Notes: generated from the sequence alone by a model not told the origin. DNA of 64,000 bases from CBDBKE01 sp965218055 (GCA_965218055.1 CBDCKA010000002.1:2170001-2234000); one strand, 5' to 3'. Shown: positions 27,302-35,732, counted from the stretch's first letter. Numbers and translations: made by a program.

Positions 27302-27411
27302 AGGATAAGTAAACCCTAGCCGACAAGGCGGGACCTATCTCCTCGCAGCTATTAAAGTGACGCTGCCTCCATGTAGGCACTTGTCCGGATAGCCGACTAT
27401 ACGTCCACTTG
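27302..27411 (+). repeat. Dispersed repeat family A, copy 3 (full-length)
   Basis: Aligns along its whole length with copy 1: AGGATAAGTAAAC, GGCGGGACCTATCT, CAGCTATTAAAGTGACGCTG, GTAGGCACTTGTCCGGATAG and TATACGTCC. Its 5' edge marks the point where a coding fragment on the minus strand breaks off. Confidence 0.65.
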
Positions 27412-27567
27412 AGCGGAAATCTGGCTAGTTGGCTTTGTTTGGAGTTTGTTTAGAGTAAGTTGCGGGCCAAGGACCGTTGATCGCTAGGCGATGCCGACTT
27501 CGGTAGCGCTCCCCGTGCTTCGCCTCTAGGCTTGCCGCGATCCGGTCCTGCACCGGCGGTTCAACTG

Positions 27568-27873
27568 CTATCCGTAGCCGCGAAGGTACTTGCGACCGCG
27601 TTCTGCCAACTCTGAGGCATCTTCCACGAATGCCAGGCCCCGATCCACCACTTCCCGGCCGCGGTCGTAGAGTTCATGCCCGCGGTCGGAAACGAAGTCG
27701 CGCGTTTCCTCGGCCTTGTCGGAAACGAAGTGTCGCGCTTTATTGGCCTTCCTGGAAAAATAGCGGCGCGTGTCGCGGCCCGAGCGGGGCGCGTACAGCA
27801 TGGCCAATGGTACCCCGAAGCCGAGCCCTGCCAGAAACCACCGGGCACGGCTGCCACCTTTGTCCCTGTATCC
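27568..27873 (-). CDS. YtxH-like small membrane protein
   Basis: About 101 residues from GTG 27873, which has AGAAGGGAGA spaced about 8 bases upstream; a TTG at 27912 would add 13 residues. One membrane helix (WFLAGLGFGVPLAMLYAPRSG), ending in the family hallmark LYAPRSGRDTR, is followed by a charged amphipathic helix (ARHFVSDKAEETRDFVSDRG and on), as in YtxH/DUF883-like stress proteins. Function is undefined; such proteins are often induced by general stress. It stands alone between repeat A and the SRPBCC gene. Confidence 0.75.
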   Translation of the reverse strand, partial: GYRDKGGSRARWFLAGLGFGVPLAMLYAPRSGRDTRRYFSRKANKARHFVSDKAEETRDFVSDRGHELYDRGREVVDRGLAFVEDASELAERGRKYLRGYG

Positions 27874-28200
27874 CACTGTCCTGTCTCCCTTCTGGTTTGT
27901 CCCGCGCGGCAAACAGCACCAGCCCCTCCCGCAACTGCCCTCCTAGCACCCGGCTTGATGGTCCGAGCGCAGGCCCATCTCGTCGCAGCAGTGAATTTGA
28001 CCCTTCTCCCTCTGCGCCTGCGCCCGGACTACCTCTGCTTGCATGTAAGCTGCCAGATCTTTCTTTTCTGTAGACATCGCGCCGTTTGTCCTGGCAACGG
28101 ACGCAAAATTCCTTTGATTTCAGAAGAATGCAAGCAGCTTTCAAGAGGGAGTGAAGAGGTGAATTCTCCTACGGGAAAGATGCAGGACGGTGGAAGAAGT

Positions 28201-28230
28201 GAAAAAGTTTGCCCGAGAGAAAACTTTTTC
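28201..28230. other. Strong hairpin in a 580-bp intergenic region
   Basis: A perfect 10-bp stem GAAAAAGTTT / AAACTTTTTC with a 10-base loop. It could act as a terminator in either direction, although the T-runs are within the stem. The region 27874-28455 otherwise holds no supportable gene. Near 28329 there is a short, degenerate match (CACTTGTCGGTTAG) to repeat A. Confidence 0.35.
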
Positions 28231-28455
28231 CAGACTGCGCTCGCGTGTAAGACAAGACGGCGGGCAATTCACGCGGCATTATCTCGCTGTAACGAAGCTG
28301 GTTTCTTCAAACCTTTTCGATAGGTCCCCACTTGTCGGTTAGTAATTTACCGATGATGCCACGCAGCCCACTTGGATGTATACCTGCATATGTTTCTGCG
28401 GCCGTTTTTTGCTAGAGTGAGAGCCTGAAACTCTCAAAGAAGGAGAAACGCCTGA

Positions 28456-28881
28456 ATGGGAAAGACGTATCAGTCGATCGTCATCAATGCGCCAGTCGAG
28501 AAGGTGTGGGAAAAGCTCAGCGACTTTCACGACATGTCCTGGGCGAGTGGAGTTATCGAGAAGTGTGAGCCGGTCGGAAAACTGAATGGCAATCAGATCC
28601 GGGCCAAGCGGCTCCTCAACGATGCCTTCCACGAGACGCTACTCGAAGTGAGCCAGGTGGACCGGACCATCAAATACAGTATCGATGACGGCCCATCGCC
28701 CGTCTCCAAAAACGATGTCAAGGAGTACATCGGCGCCATCCGGCTTTCTCCGATCACCGAAGACAATACGACCTTTGTGGAGTGGTCTTCGAGCTGGCAC
28801 GGCAACGACGCTGCTGCGAGCGACTTTTGCCACAACATCTACGTCGCGCTCCTCGGCGCATTAAAGAAATCGTTTTTCTGA
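28456..28881 (+). CDS. SRPBCC family protein (polyketide cyclase/START-like)
   Basis: 141 residues with AAGGAG upstream. It begins QSIVINAPVEKVWEKLSDFH, the standard first strand and helix of SRPBCC proteins, continues ETLLEVSQVDRTIKYSIDDG and TTFVEWSSSWHGND, and ends in the long C-terminal helix (NIYVALLGALKKSFF). These proteins bind hydrophobic ligands in a deep cavity; the ligand is unknown. It is a single gene with its own ribosome site, a strong terminator after it and an attC-like site 130 bp downstream, a layout like an integron cassette. Confidence 0.8.
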   Translation: MGKTYQSIVINAPVEKVWEKLSDFHDMSWASGVIEKCEPVGKLNGNQIRAKRLLNDAFHETLLEVSQVDRTIKYSIDDGPSPVSKNDVKEYIGAIRLSPITEDNTTFVEWSSSWHGNDAAASDFCHNIYVALLGALKKSFF

Positions 28882-28941
28882 TTACCTTCAAGGAAAGGGC
28901 GCGCGCGCCTGTGCCCTTGCCCACCCATTACAGTCAAACCC

Positions 28942-28966
28942 AGAGCCAGCCCCCCTGGCTCTTTTT
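28942..28966 (+). terminator. Intrinsic terminator after the SRPBCC gene
   Basis: Stem AGAGCCAG / CTGGCTCT with a short C-rich loop, followed by TTTTT. It lies 60 bp after the stop codon and is in the correct orientation for the SRPBCC gene. Confidence 0.75.
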
Positions 28967-29010
28967 CATTTCTAAACCTCCGCCATGACAATCTGAGATT
29001 GAGGCAACAG

Positions 29011-29100
29011 GGCAGCGGGCTAACGGCCTTGGAGCTCAATGGCGGGAATTGAGCGGCGCGAGCCGCGATTAACGGTCTACTGCAGCGCTGTGTTAGGCGT
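29011..29100 (+). other. Integron attC-like recombination site
   Basis: The segment begins with a GGGCTAAC box and ends with TGTTAGGC, the core-site consensus GTTRRRY. Between them are an internal dyad (GCTCAAT / ATTGAGC) and TGCAGCGCTGTGTTAGGC, a 3' half of the form common in environmental gene cassettes. The spacing (about 85 bp) is right for attC. The outer box pairing is imperfect (CTAAC/GTTAG). No integron integrase or second clear attC is in the window, so it would be an isolated site. Confidence 0.45.
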
Positions 29101-29174
29101 CACCGACGGTTGGCGAAATGGTTGGGTTCCGGCGCCATCAAAGTTCCCTCCAGCCTAAAGGGGGATTGAGGGAG

Positions 29175-29594
29175 CTATATCCAGCCGAGTTCCTTCATCG
29201 CCCACGGAGCATTCCAGACTTTGGTCATTCGCTCGACTTTGTCGTCTTCGTTCATGGTCGACACATAGACATAGTGCGAGTTTGTTTCCTTGTTGGGCGG
29301 AGGGACAGGACCGCCATCGCCCGTATGCTTGGCGTGATATGTCGCGAAGAAAACTGCGTTTCTCGTTGCTTCGTCATAAGAAGACGTGTGTAGCTCATAG
29401 GTCGCGCCGGGAGCTGTAACCTTCCCAAAGCCAGCCATCCACTCGCAGTAGGCTTCAACTGTATGAATATCGGCCAGAGGTTCGCTCTGCGCAGTGAAAG
29501 TCGCACCGTCAGCGACGTACTCTTTGCATCCCGCCCATCCTGCTGGGGCTTCACAAGCCTCGAAGAACTTCCTGGCGTTGTCGAAAGCGCTCAT
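29175..29594 (-). CDS. NTF2-like/SnoaL-type small protein
   Basis: 139 residues, with a strong AGGAGGAG before the ATG. It opens with FDNARKFFEACEAPAGWAGC, followed by YVADGATFTAQSEPLADIHTVEAY and WMAGFGKVTAPGATYELHTSSYDE. This is the helix-then-cone pattern of the SnoaL/NTF2-like superfamily, which forms small ligand-binding or isomerase pockets. Substrate unknown. It lies on the opposite strand from the SRPBCC gene, just past the attC-like site. Such single, compact, unrelated genes are common in integron cassettes. Confidence 0.7.
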   Translation of the reverse strand: MSAFDNARKFFEACEAPAGWAGCKEYVADGATFTAQSEPLADIHTVEAYCEWMAGFGKVTAPGATYELHTSSYDEATRNAVFFATYHAKHTGDGGPVPPPNKETNSHYVYVSTMNEDDKVERMTKVWNAPWAMKELGWI

Positions 29595-29803
29595 CCTCTC
29601 CTCCTGTAAGTGATTGTTCTACTCCTGAAGGGACTGCAATTCTCGGTTGCCGCATCTTCTAGGGATGCTTAACTAGTAATTAGGCTGACCTGGATAAAAC
29701 CGGTCCTGGTCGGCCTATCACGAAATCGCTAGCGGCGAGCCGTAGCGATAACCACTTTATTTATAACGACTTCTAGCATTTTCCAATCATTTCCTGGCCA
29801 GTT

Positions 29804-30007
29804 TTAGGCCGACCGGTGGGTCCGGATAATACCGCCGACATCGGTTGTGCAAAGCGAGGAAAAACAAGCCTGCTCACCTCCGTAGAGAGTCTTAAGACCT
29901 AGAATAGTTTCGTAGAAGTGTACGGATGTTGGCATATCACTTACCTTTATCGTGATTGCGAAAATCTTTTCAACTTTCAACCTCTCATCTCCCGAAACAG
30001 CTGACAT
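29804..30007 (-). pseudogene. VOC (glyoxalase/bleomycin-resistance) family fragment
   Basis: 67 residues. VEKIFAITIKVSDMPTSVHF followed by YETILGLKTLYGGEQACFSS is the first beta-alpha-beta unit of a VOC-fold protein. A whole VOC protein is at least 110-130 residues, but the frame degenerates after about residue 52 and stops at 29804. The start lies beside repeat B. A second start, Met at KVEKIF minus one, is not present, so the true N-terminus is unclear. Probably a decayed gene. Confidence 0.5.
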
Positions 30008-30011
30008 TTCT

Positions 30012-30157
30012 ATCCGGAATGTCCGGTTTGAGCTTCCCCCTGCTCAGGAGCGTACGCCGGTCGCCCTCCGTGTCAAGCTCAGGTCGCCTTGGACCCTCGT
30101 GGGCAGCATCGCGGTCTGACAATCGGCACTGTAGGCAAGCCTAGGGGCGAAGCGGGA
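30012..30157 (+). repeat. Dispersed repeat family B, copy 2
   Basis: Similar to 24463-24600 over its length, about 70-75% by eye. A short perfect match to the first block (CTAGCCGGAATTTCCG) also lies at 39750-39765, at the end of the truncated histidine kinase gene. Confidence 0.5.
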
Positions 30158-30238
30158 CTCCCTGAGCAGGTCCCCCTGAGAGCACTCCTCCCCCATGCCG
30201 ATTTACAGGTGCCTGGTACCCTGGCGGGCGTAGAGGGT

Positions 30239-30317
30239 CACTTGTCCGGATAGCCAACTATACGTCCAAGTGACCGCTGACGTCAGAGGCGGAGCCGCAA
30301 GGCGCTGGGGTACTTTC
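30239..30317 (+). repeat. Dispersed repeat family A, copy 4 (3' part with extension)
   Basis: Begins with the dyad CACTTGTCCGGATAG...CTATACGTCCAAGTG, whose ends pair perfectly in this copy, and continues with GACCGCTGACG...GGAGCCGCAAGGCGCTGG. The extension is shared only with copy 5. Confidence 0.6.
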
Positions 30318-30375
30318 GGCACTGGCGATCTATGAGAAGGCCCTATTCCTAGTAGGGTCGAAGAAACGCGCTGTT

Positions 30376-31527
30376 TCACTGCCGAGAGACGTTCGCAGTG
30401 AGCGGCACGCGCACCACCAGCTTGCGCCCCGCGCCGATGTGCAGGTTGGTGAGTTCCAGTTCCAGTTCCAAGTGCTGGCTGCCTTCGGGCGCCGCGCTGG
30501 TGATGTGCGGAAACAGCAGGGAGGTGCCTTCGGCCGCGATGACGTTGGTCTCGATGCGGAACCAAGCAGGCGCCTGGCGGATGCGAAAGTGGAAGGGAAT
30601 GGCGGAGTTGTTGTGAACGCGAAGCACCAGGGGAGTGCCGGGGCGATAGCTCAATTCAGGATTCTCCACCCTCACCGCCCCCTGCCAAAGCCCGCGCAGG
30701 AACTGCTCAGCGCCCCAGACCTGGCCGCCCATCCAGGCTGCCGTGCGGCGGGCAAACAGCGCCTCGCGCACGCCAGCAACACCGGCCGTGTGGACAAATA
30801 GCAGCGTGATGGGCCGGATCCCCTCCGCGGCGCGCGGCGGCATCGGATCGTGGATGTCGCTGTTGCAGAGAATCGTCAGCTTCTTCTCTTCTATCCACGG
30901 GTAGGCGTTGGCGTAAAAATTCACCCCATTGATCAGCTCCATACCTTGAAACAGCTTTTCCTGGTGGGCGGCGGCAATGGGAGTGAACCACTCCAGCTTG
31001 GGGACGCCCGCTTCGGGATGGTTCCAGAAGACGAAGGCGTCCTGAGTGCGCGCCCGGCGCAGCGCCTCGAACAGGTCGGGCACGTTCAGGGCATTGGGGT
31101 CGGTGACGAACAGGGCGTTGAAGTGCGCCGGTCCGTGCTCCAGTGTCTTGGTGATTTCTACCCCCGGGATCAGGATCAGACCCAATTGCTCGGCCAGGGG
31201 ATGGGCCACAGTGTAAGGGCGGGTGCCGTCTACCTTCACGTCCTTGGCGTGGGGATGGGAGTCGGCATGGTCAGTCAGCGAGATCACATCCAAGCCGTCG
31301 CGCCAGGCCTCCATCACCCGCACGGTGGGCCACACCCGGCCGTCGGAGAAGACGGTGTGGATGTGGAAGTCGCCCTTCAGCGTCTTGTAGCCGGGAAGGT
31401 CGGGCACGGGCAGCGACGCCCGAACCTGGGAGGAACCTTGACCGTGGGCTGCCTGCAAGGTCCCGAGTACCAAAAGAACTAACAGGGCGTGGGAGAAGGC
31501 AGTTCTTGTCGCGACAGAAGGTTGCAT
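30376..31527 (-). CDS. Exported PHP-domain metallohydrolase, CehA/McbA-like
   Basis: 383 residues with a signal peptide (ALLVLLVLGTLQAAHG). The PHP metal motifs are in order: KGDFHIHTVFSDG (HxH), SLTDHADSH (DH), LILIPGVEIT (Glu), FWNHPEAG (His) and LCNSDIHDP (Asp-x-His). This is the CehA/McbA-type branch of secreted or periplasmic phosphoesterase-like hydrolases; natural substrates are poorly known. The C-terminal 100 residues form a beta-rich domain (LELELELTNLHIGAGRK). It lies 112 bp downstream of the alkaline phosphatase on the same strand, so a joint role in phosphate-ester use is plausible. Confidence 0.82.
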   Translation of the reverse strand: MQPSVATRTAFSHALLVLLVLGTLQAAHGQGSSQVRASLPVPDLPGYKTLKGDFHIHTVFSDGRVWPTVRVMEAWRDGLDVISLTDHADSHPHAKDVKVDGTRPYTVAHPLAEQLGLILIPGVEITKTLEHGPAHFNALFVTDPNALNVPDLFEALRRARTQDAFVFWNHPEAGVPKLEWFTPIAAAHQEKLFQGMELINGVNFYANAYPWIEEKKLTILCNSDIHDPMPPRAAEGIRPITLLFVHTAGVAGVREALFARRTAAWMGGQVWGAEQFLRGLWQGAVRVENPELSYRPGTPLVLRVHNNSAIPFHFRIRQAPAWFRIETNVIAAEGTSLLFPHITSAAPEGSQHLELELELTNLHIGAGRKLVVRVPLTANVSRQ

Positions 31528-31639
31528 TTTGCACCTCGAGCCCGGCGCGTTTGTCTACCGCGCCGCAGTCGCCACCATTCTACCAACAGCCTGAGTGGGC
31601 TGACACAGTGTGCCAACGCAAACCGGGGAACATTGACAC

Positions 31640-32755
31640 TCACAAGCCTAGCGCGGCCTTCATCATATAGAACACGTCGGTATTGGAGAGGAAGCCGCGG
31701 ATCCGCTCGGCCCCGGGGCCGTCGGCGGCCACCATCACTTCCTCAGCCGTATGGTCACCTCCGATCTGCACGTGCGACAGCACGTCGTTGCCGATTTTGG
31801 CCCCCGTCAAGCGCAGGTCGTAGGAATGGTCGGCAGTCACCACCAGCAGCGTCTGGTGGGGATCGGTTAGGGCCCGGGCTCGGCGGGCGCTGCGGTCCAG
31901 GCGCAGCGTGTTGTCCAGCGTCTCACGGGCGTTGCTCTGGTGGCTGTTCCATTCCACCATCAAGAAGTAGCCGCGGGGATTCCGGGAGAGAAGGGAAATC
32001 GCCTTTTCCACCGCCGCCTCCGGTTCGTACAGGCCGGCAAACAGCGCCAGAACCTTGCCGTCCTTGTTCGGCTGGACCGCCAGGAACTCTTCCGGCGTTC
32101 GCGCGTAGTGGTAACCGCGGGTGCGCATTTCGGCGATCAGGTCACGCCCATCGTTGCGCTTGCCGCCCGCGGTTCGGGGCAGGAATGACTCGCGGCCCAC
32201 ACCCACCAGCACATCCACGCCGTCGCCGAAGCGTGGCGCCAGCAACTGCCGGGCGATCTCGGTCTTTTTCTCGCGGTCATTGACGTGGGCGTAGCAGGCG
32301 GCGGGCGTAGCGCCCGTAATTTCGTCGTTGGTCACCAGACCGGTTGAGAGGCCGCACTCTTCGGCATACTCCAGCAGCGTTTTCAGTACCGGGCCGTCTT
32401 TTTTTCCGCGCACCAAGCCTTGCGGACCCTGGCTGATGACCCCATTCAGCGTTTTGCTGCCGGTCATCAGCGCCGTCATCCCCGCGGCCGAGTCGGTCAC
32501 CCACTGATCGGTCGTAGAAGTGTCCGACAGGCCAAGGTGGGGCAGCGACTGGATGAAGAGCGCGCGGCTGCGCTGGTGGCCGTAAATGCTGGCGGCGTTG
32601 ATGGTGGATAGTCCCATGCCGTCGCCCACAAACAGCACCAGGTTCCGGGCCCTCTTCGGGGAAGGCGCAGGCGCAGCGAGTCGCGGCTCGCGGAAGAGAA
32701 ACGATCCCACGAGCACCAGGAAAACCAAAATCGCTGTTCCGTTTTGTTTCATCAT
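31640..32755 (-). CDS. Alkaline phosphatase, PhoA family
   Basis: 371 residues with an N-terminal signal (ILVFLVLVGSFLF). Alkaline-phosphatase motifs are present: LVLFVGDGMG (metal Asp), VTDSAAGMTALMTG with the nucleophile Ser, ETLDNTLRLD in the metal-binding helix region, and LLVVTADHSYD (Asp-His). The usual VE-x-x-x-ID segment is VEWNSHQSNA here, a variant of the metal-site loop. The late GGDHTAEEV supplies the remaining His. An AAGGA sequence is near the start, where ATG 32752 is an equally good choice. It should release phosphate from esters in the periplasm, paired with the PHP hydrolase gene downstream. Confidence 0.82.
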   Translation of the reverse strand: MMKQNGTAILVFLVLVGSFLFREPRLAAPAPSPKRARNLVLFVGDGMGLSTINAASIYGHQRSRALFIQSLPHLGLSDTSTTDQWVTDSAAGMTALMTGSKTLNGVISQGPQGLVRGKKDGPVLKTLLEYAEECGLSTGLVTNDEITGATPAACYAHVNDREKKTEIARQLLAPRFGDGVDVLVGVGRESFLPRTAGGKRNDGRDLIAEMRTRGYHYARTPEEFLAVQPNKDGKVLALFAGLYEPEAAVEKAISLLSRNPRGYFLMVEWNSHQSNARETLDNTLRLDRSARRARALTDPHQTLLVVTADHSYDLRLTGAKIGNDVLSHVQIGGDHTAEEVMVAADGPGAERIRGFLSNTDVFYMMKAALGL

Positions 32756-33102
32756 TCCTTCACGAGTCCGTATTTGCGTATCTTAGCGTATCGCAGGCAC
32801 CACTTTGAACTTGCGTAGGGGCGTACTTGGGGTGGGAGCCACCGAATGTTTTGGAGACCGAGCCCGCATAAAATTTATTAAAAACTCAACGGGAGGTTTC
32901 TTGACAACGGGATAGAGACGAACAAGACGCAGAACGAAAAAACGGCAAGCGCGGTTACTGCACGCCACCACTGGAGTCCAAGTCACGACACTTCTCAGGC
33001 GCTATCCAACTGGGCCTGGCGGAACTATTCGTAAACCGTAGGCGCCAAGGGAGGAGTTAATTCCCAGAACGCCCGTTTTCAGGAGAAGTTGGCACCAATC
33101 GG

Positions 33103-33185
33103 CCACTTGTCCGGATAGCTGACTATACGTCCAACTGACCGCTGACAGTCGGAGAAGGAGCCGCAAGGCGCTGGGGTACTTTCCG
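33103..33185 (+). repeat. Dispersed repeat family A, copy 5 (3' part with extension)
   Basis: CACTTGTCCGGATAG...CTATACGTCCAACTG followed by ACCGCTGACAGTC and GGAGCCGCAAGGCGCTGG, as in copy 4. It is the only supported feature in the 32756-33370 gap. A short minus-strand frame ending near 33300 (SGHTSAIWYVPAK) may be a remnant of another gene, but I cannot place it. Confidence 0.6.
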
Positions 33186-33370
33186 AGTCGGCGGGCATTC
33201 GGGAGTTGGCAGCAGGATCGGGAAAGAACTGGGGGGTAGGGGCAATCTATCCGGCATTGCTGGTGACAAACTCCTCTCGTCTTCACTTCGCCGGCACGTA
33301 CCAGATGGCCGAGGTGTGACCAGACTGCCGAACTAGCTTGCGAACATGATCCCAGTTCCCACCCACGCCT

Positions 33371-33790
33371 TCAAGGCAGCTTGTGCCCTAGGGAGAAGGT
33401 CACTCCGGTAACGTAGGCGCTCCCCGTGGAGTCCACGGCAATGCCCCAACCGGCATCGGAGTCCGAGCCGCCGATGTAGCCAGCGTAGAGCAGGACGACG
33501 GGGTCGAGCACCAGCACCTTGTGCGGGTCGTAGGCGCGCCCACGCAAAAGCCGAATTGCACTCCATCGGAAGTCTCACGCTCCAGGCTGTAGGCCGCCTC
33601 CACCTCCAGGCGCTGGCCTTCTACATCCTGATAGGCGTAGGGCTTGTCCTCCTGGAAGTCCTCCAGCGGCGTGGCTACCTCCAGTTGCCCTGCCTCATTG
33701 ATTTGAACCTCCGAGGTGCCGTGGTAGGCCAGCTTGATTTGGTTGGGGTCAGCCCCAGGCTGGACCAAAAAAGGTAACGACGGGCGATGA
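33371..33790 (-). pseudogene. SBBP-repeat (beta-propeller) protein fragment with frameshift
   Basis: The minus strand encodes FLVQPGADPNQIKLAYHG, then YAYQDVEGQRLEVEAAYSL, the N-terminal part of large acidobacterial SBBP-repeat proteins. Near 33533-33540 the frame shifts by one base. In the new frame it continues as YDPHKVLVLDPVVLLYAGYI, GGSDSDAGWGIAVDSTGSAY (one SBBP repeat) and then stops at 33371. Neither a signal peptide nor further repeats remain. A remnant of what is normally a protein of over 1000 residues. Confidence 0.6.
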
Positions 33791-34000
33791 AGAAAACTGT
33801 CGTTCGGAGGCGGTGTCGGTGTACAAGGGTGTTGATCCGGCGCGCAAAATGGAAATCCCGGGTCTCCCGTTTAGTTGAAAGTTGGGCGGTGGTTCTCTGA
33901 CCGGGTTCCGTAGAATTGGGTTGGGAAACTTTCTGGAAAGAAATGCCCTGGACTGGGTAATTTAGACACTGAGGTTGGGAATTAACTACCCTGGTGTCAT

Positions 34001-34261
34001 ATGAACAAAAAACATCATCGTATTGCAGCTGACGTAAAAGCCGATATCCTACGCCGCGTCAAGGAAGAAGGCATCTCGGTGGCCCAGGCCGCCAAGGATC
34101 ACGGTATTTCTGAAGGGAGCATCTATGGTTGGATGGTAAAAGGAGCAACCGGTGCCCCGTCCTGGGCGGAGTTCTCCCGACTTCAGAAGCAGAACAGAGA
34201 ACTCCTGGAACTCGTGGGCGAGATCACGCTCAAGCTCTCCATGACTCAAAAAAACAATTGA
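34001..34261 (+). CDS. IS3-family OrfA, IS copy 4
   Basis: 86 residues, identical to copies 2, 3 and 5. Confidence 0.9.
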   Translation: MNKKHHRIAADVKADILRRVKEEGISVAQAAKDHGISEGSIYGWMVKGATGAPSWAEFSRLQKQNRELLELVGEITLKLSMTQKNN

Positions 34262-35046
34262 GCGAAGGAAGAAACAAATCAGCGCTTGCCCGAGCCCTTG
34301 GCATATCCCGCGCGAGCCTGTATTACGTCCCAAGAATGAAGGAGAAGGACTGGCGCCTCAAGGTCCGCCTGGAAGAAGAGCTGCAGATCCATCCCTCCTA
34401 CGGCTCCCGGCGAATTGCTACGGCACTGGGACTCTGCCGCCAGCGGGCGCAGAGGGTCATGCGTCTGTTTGGCATCAAGCCCTACCGCAGGAGAGGCAAA
34501 AAATGGAGAAAATCCAAGGTTTCCCGGACCTATCCCAACCTCCTGCTCGCGCTCATGCCCGCATATGCAAACCACATCTGGGCAGCGGACTTCACCGAGT
34601 TCGTGCAGCACGGAAAGAAGGTCTATGTGGCGACCGTGATCGATCTCTACACCCGCCGGATCCTGGGAATCCAGGTTACGGTGAGAAAGGGAGCCGCGCT
34701 CACCATTCAGGCGCTTTCCAACGCCCTGCTCCATCATCCGCGCCCGGATCTATTCCACTCCGACAACGGGAGGGAGTATGACGCGATGGCGTTCACTGAA
34801 ATCCTTGATGGATGCGGCATCGTGATTTCACGGAGCCGCCCGGGGTGCCCTTGGGAGAACGGATACCAGGAATCGTTCTACGACAAATTCAAGGTTGACC
34901 TGGGAGATCCGAACCGCTTCAAAACACTGGGGGAGCTAGTGGCGGAGATCTACCGCACCCTGTGGGACTACAACAACACGCGGATTCACTCCGCGCTCAA
35001 CATGCCGCCTGTGGTATTCGCCAAACGGTATGCGTTAGTCGCGTAA
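34249..35046 (+). CDS. IS3-family transposase OrfB, IS copy 4
   Basis: Intact DDE core, frameshift product. Shares RGKKWRK, IWAADF and PRPDLF with copy 3; IQVTVRKG is unique to this copy. Confidence 0.9.
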   Translation, partial: KKQLSEGRNKSALARALGISRASLYYVPRMKEKDWRLKVRLEEELQIHPSYGSRRIATALGLCRQRAQRVMRLFGIKPYRRRGKKWRKSKVSRTYPNLLLALMPAYANHIWAADFTEFVQHGKKVYVATVIDLYTRRILGIQVTVRKGAALTIQALSNALLHHPRPDLFHSDNGREYDAMAFTEILDGCGIVISRSRPGCPWENGYQESFYDKFKVDLGDPNRFKTLGELVAEIYRTLWDYNNTRIHSALNMPPVVFAKRYALVA

Positions 35047-35088
35047 AAAACTCTCAGAATCAGTGTCTAAAGAAATCAGTCCTTGACA

Positions 35089-35211
35089 TCAAGATTGCTC
35101 CCAGCGGAACCCTAACTGTTGTGGCCGGGAACGGGATCAAGGCTTTTTCCGGTGACGGAGGACCAGCCACGAGTGCGTCGTTTCGCGGGCCTAGTGCGGT
35201 GGCAGTGGATG
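35089..35211 (+). pseudogene. NHL-repeat protein fragment
   Basis: Directly after IS copy 4 a frame reads IKIAPSGTLTVVAGNGIKAF and then SGDGGPATSASFRGPSAVAV, the highly recognisable NHL beta-propeller blade of acidobacterial surface proteins. It breaks off at VDV, where integrase sequence in another frame takes over. One blade of a protein that normally has many. Confidence 0.65.
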
Positions 35212-35724
35212 TGGGTGAACGTCAACTATGAGGCCCGCAGGATCATCCTTCCTCCCGGGTTCTCGAAGAACAAAGAGGCCCGGCCTCTGCCACTTGCTGG
35301 AGAACTGGCGGCAATCATTGAGCGTCGACTGCAAGCCCGCGTCATTAGGAACTCAGACGGGAGCACGAAGTTCGTCCAGTACGTTTTTCACCGCGGCGAC
35401 GGTCGTCCCGTGGGTGACTTCCGAAAAGCATGGGTCGCTGCCTGCAAGAAAGCCGCTGCAGAACGGGACCGCCCCGAACTTGCGCGGTTGCTCTTTCATG
35501 ACCTGCGCAGGAGCGCCGTTCGCAACCTAGACCGTCACGGCGTTAGCCAGGCGGTTGGCATGCTGATTAGCGGCCACAAGACCGCTAGCGTCTACCGCCG
35601 CTATCGAATCACACCCGAGCGGGACATTGCCGAAGCGCTGGAGCGCCTCCAACAAGGAAACACCCAAGAGGCCAAGCAGAAGGAGGCCCGCGTTCTAGCA
35701 ATGGCCAAGAAAGCCAGCTCATGA
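35210..35724 (+). pseudogene. Tyrosine recombinase (phage integrase), N-terminally truncated
   Basis: The frame ending at 35724 encodes the catalytic end of a phage-type integrase: a strand-turn segment (YEARRIILPPGFSKNKEARPLPL), HDLRRSAVRNLDRHGVSQAV (His-x-x-Arg box), then SGHKTASVYRRYRI with the nucleophilic Tyr. The first Arg box and the whole N-terminal DNA-binding domain are missing, replaced by the NHL fragment; an apparent start at 35119 is in foreign sequence. It lies 94 bp from tRNA-Lys and reads towards it, the normal place for the integrase of a tRNA-targeted element. It is unlikely to be functional. Confidence 0.8.
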
Positions 35725-35732
35725 GCCGGAGT

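Larger units (their letters stand above)
33944..35088 (+). mobile_element. IS3-family insertion sequence, copy 4 of 5
   Basis: Same 1145-bp element. Left flank AAA, right flank TCA. It lies between the SBBP remnant and an NHL-repeat/integrase chimera. The left AAA matches the right flank of copy 3, which may be chance. Confidence 0.95.

Noticed and set aside
30203..30565. Minus-strand frame through repeat A copy 4, similar to a frame in copy 5
   Set aside because: The shared peptide comes from the repeated DNA; the frame overlaps the PHP hydrolase gene and is not kept in copies 1 and 3.
22378..33943. AAA on the right of IS copy 3 and on the left of IS copy 4 as a split target duplication
   Set aside because: With five copies there are many triplet pairs to compare, so one match is expected fairly often by chance; the reciprocal flanks do not match.
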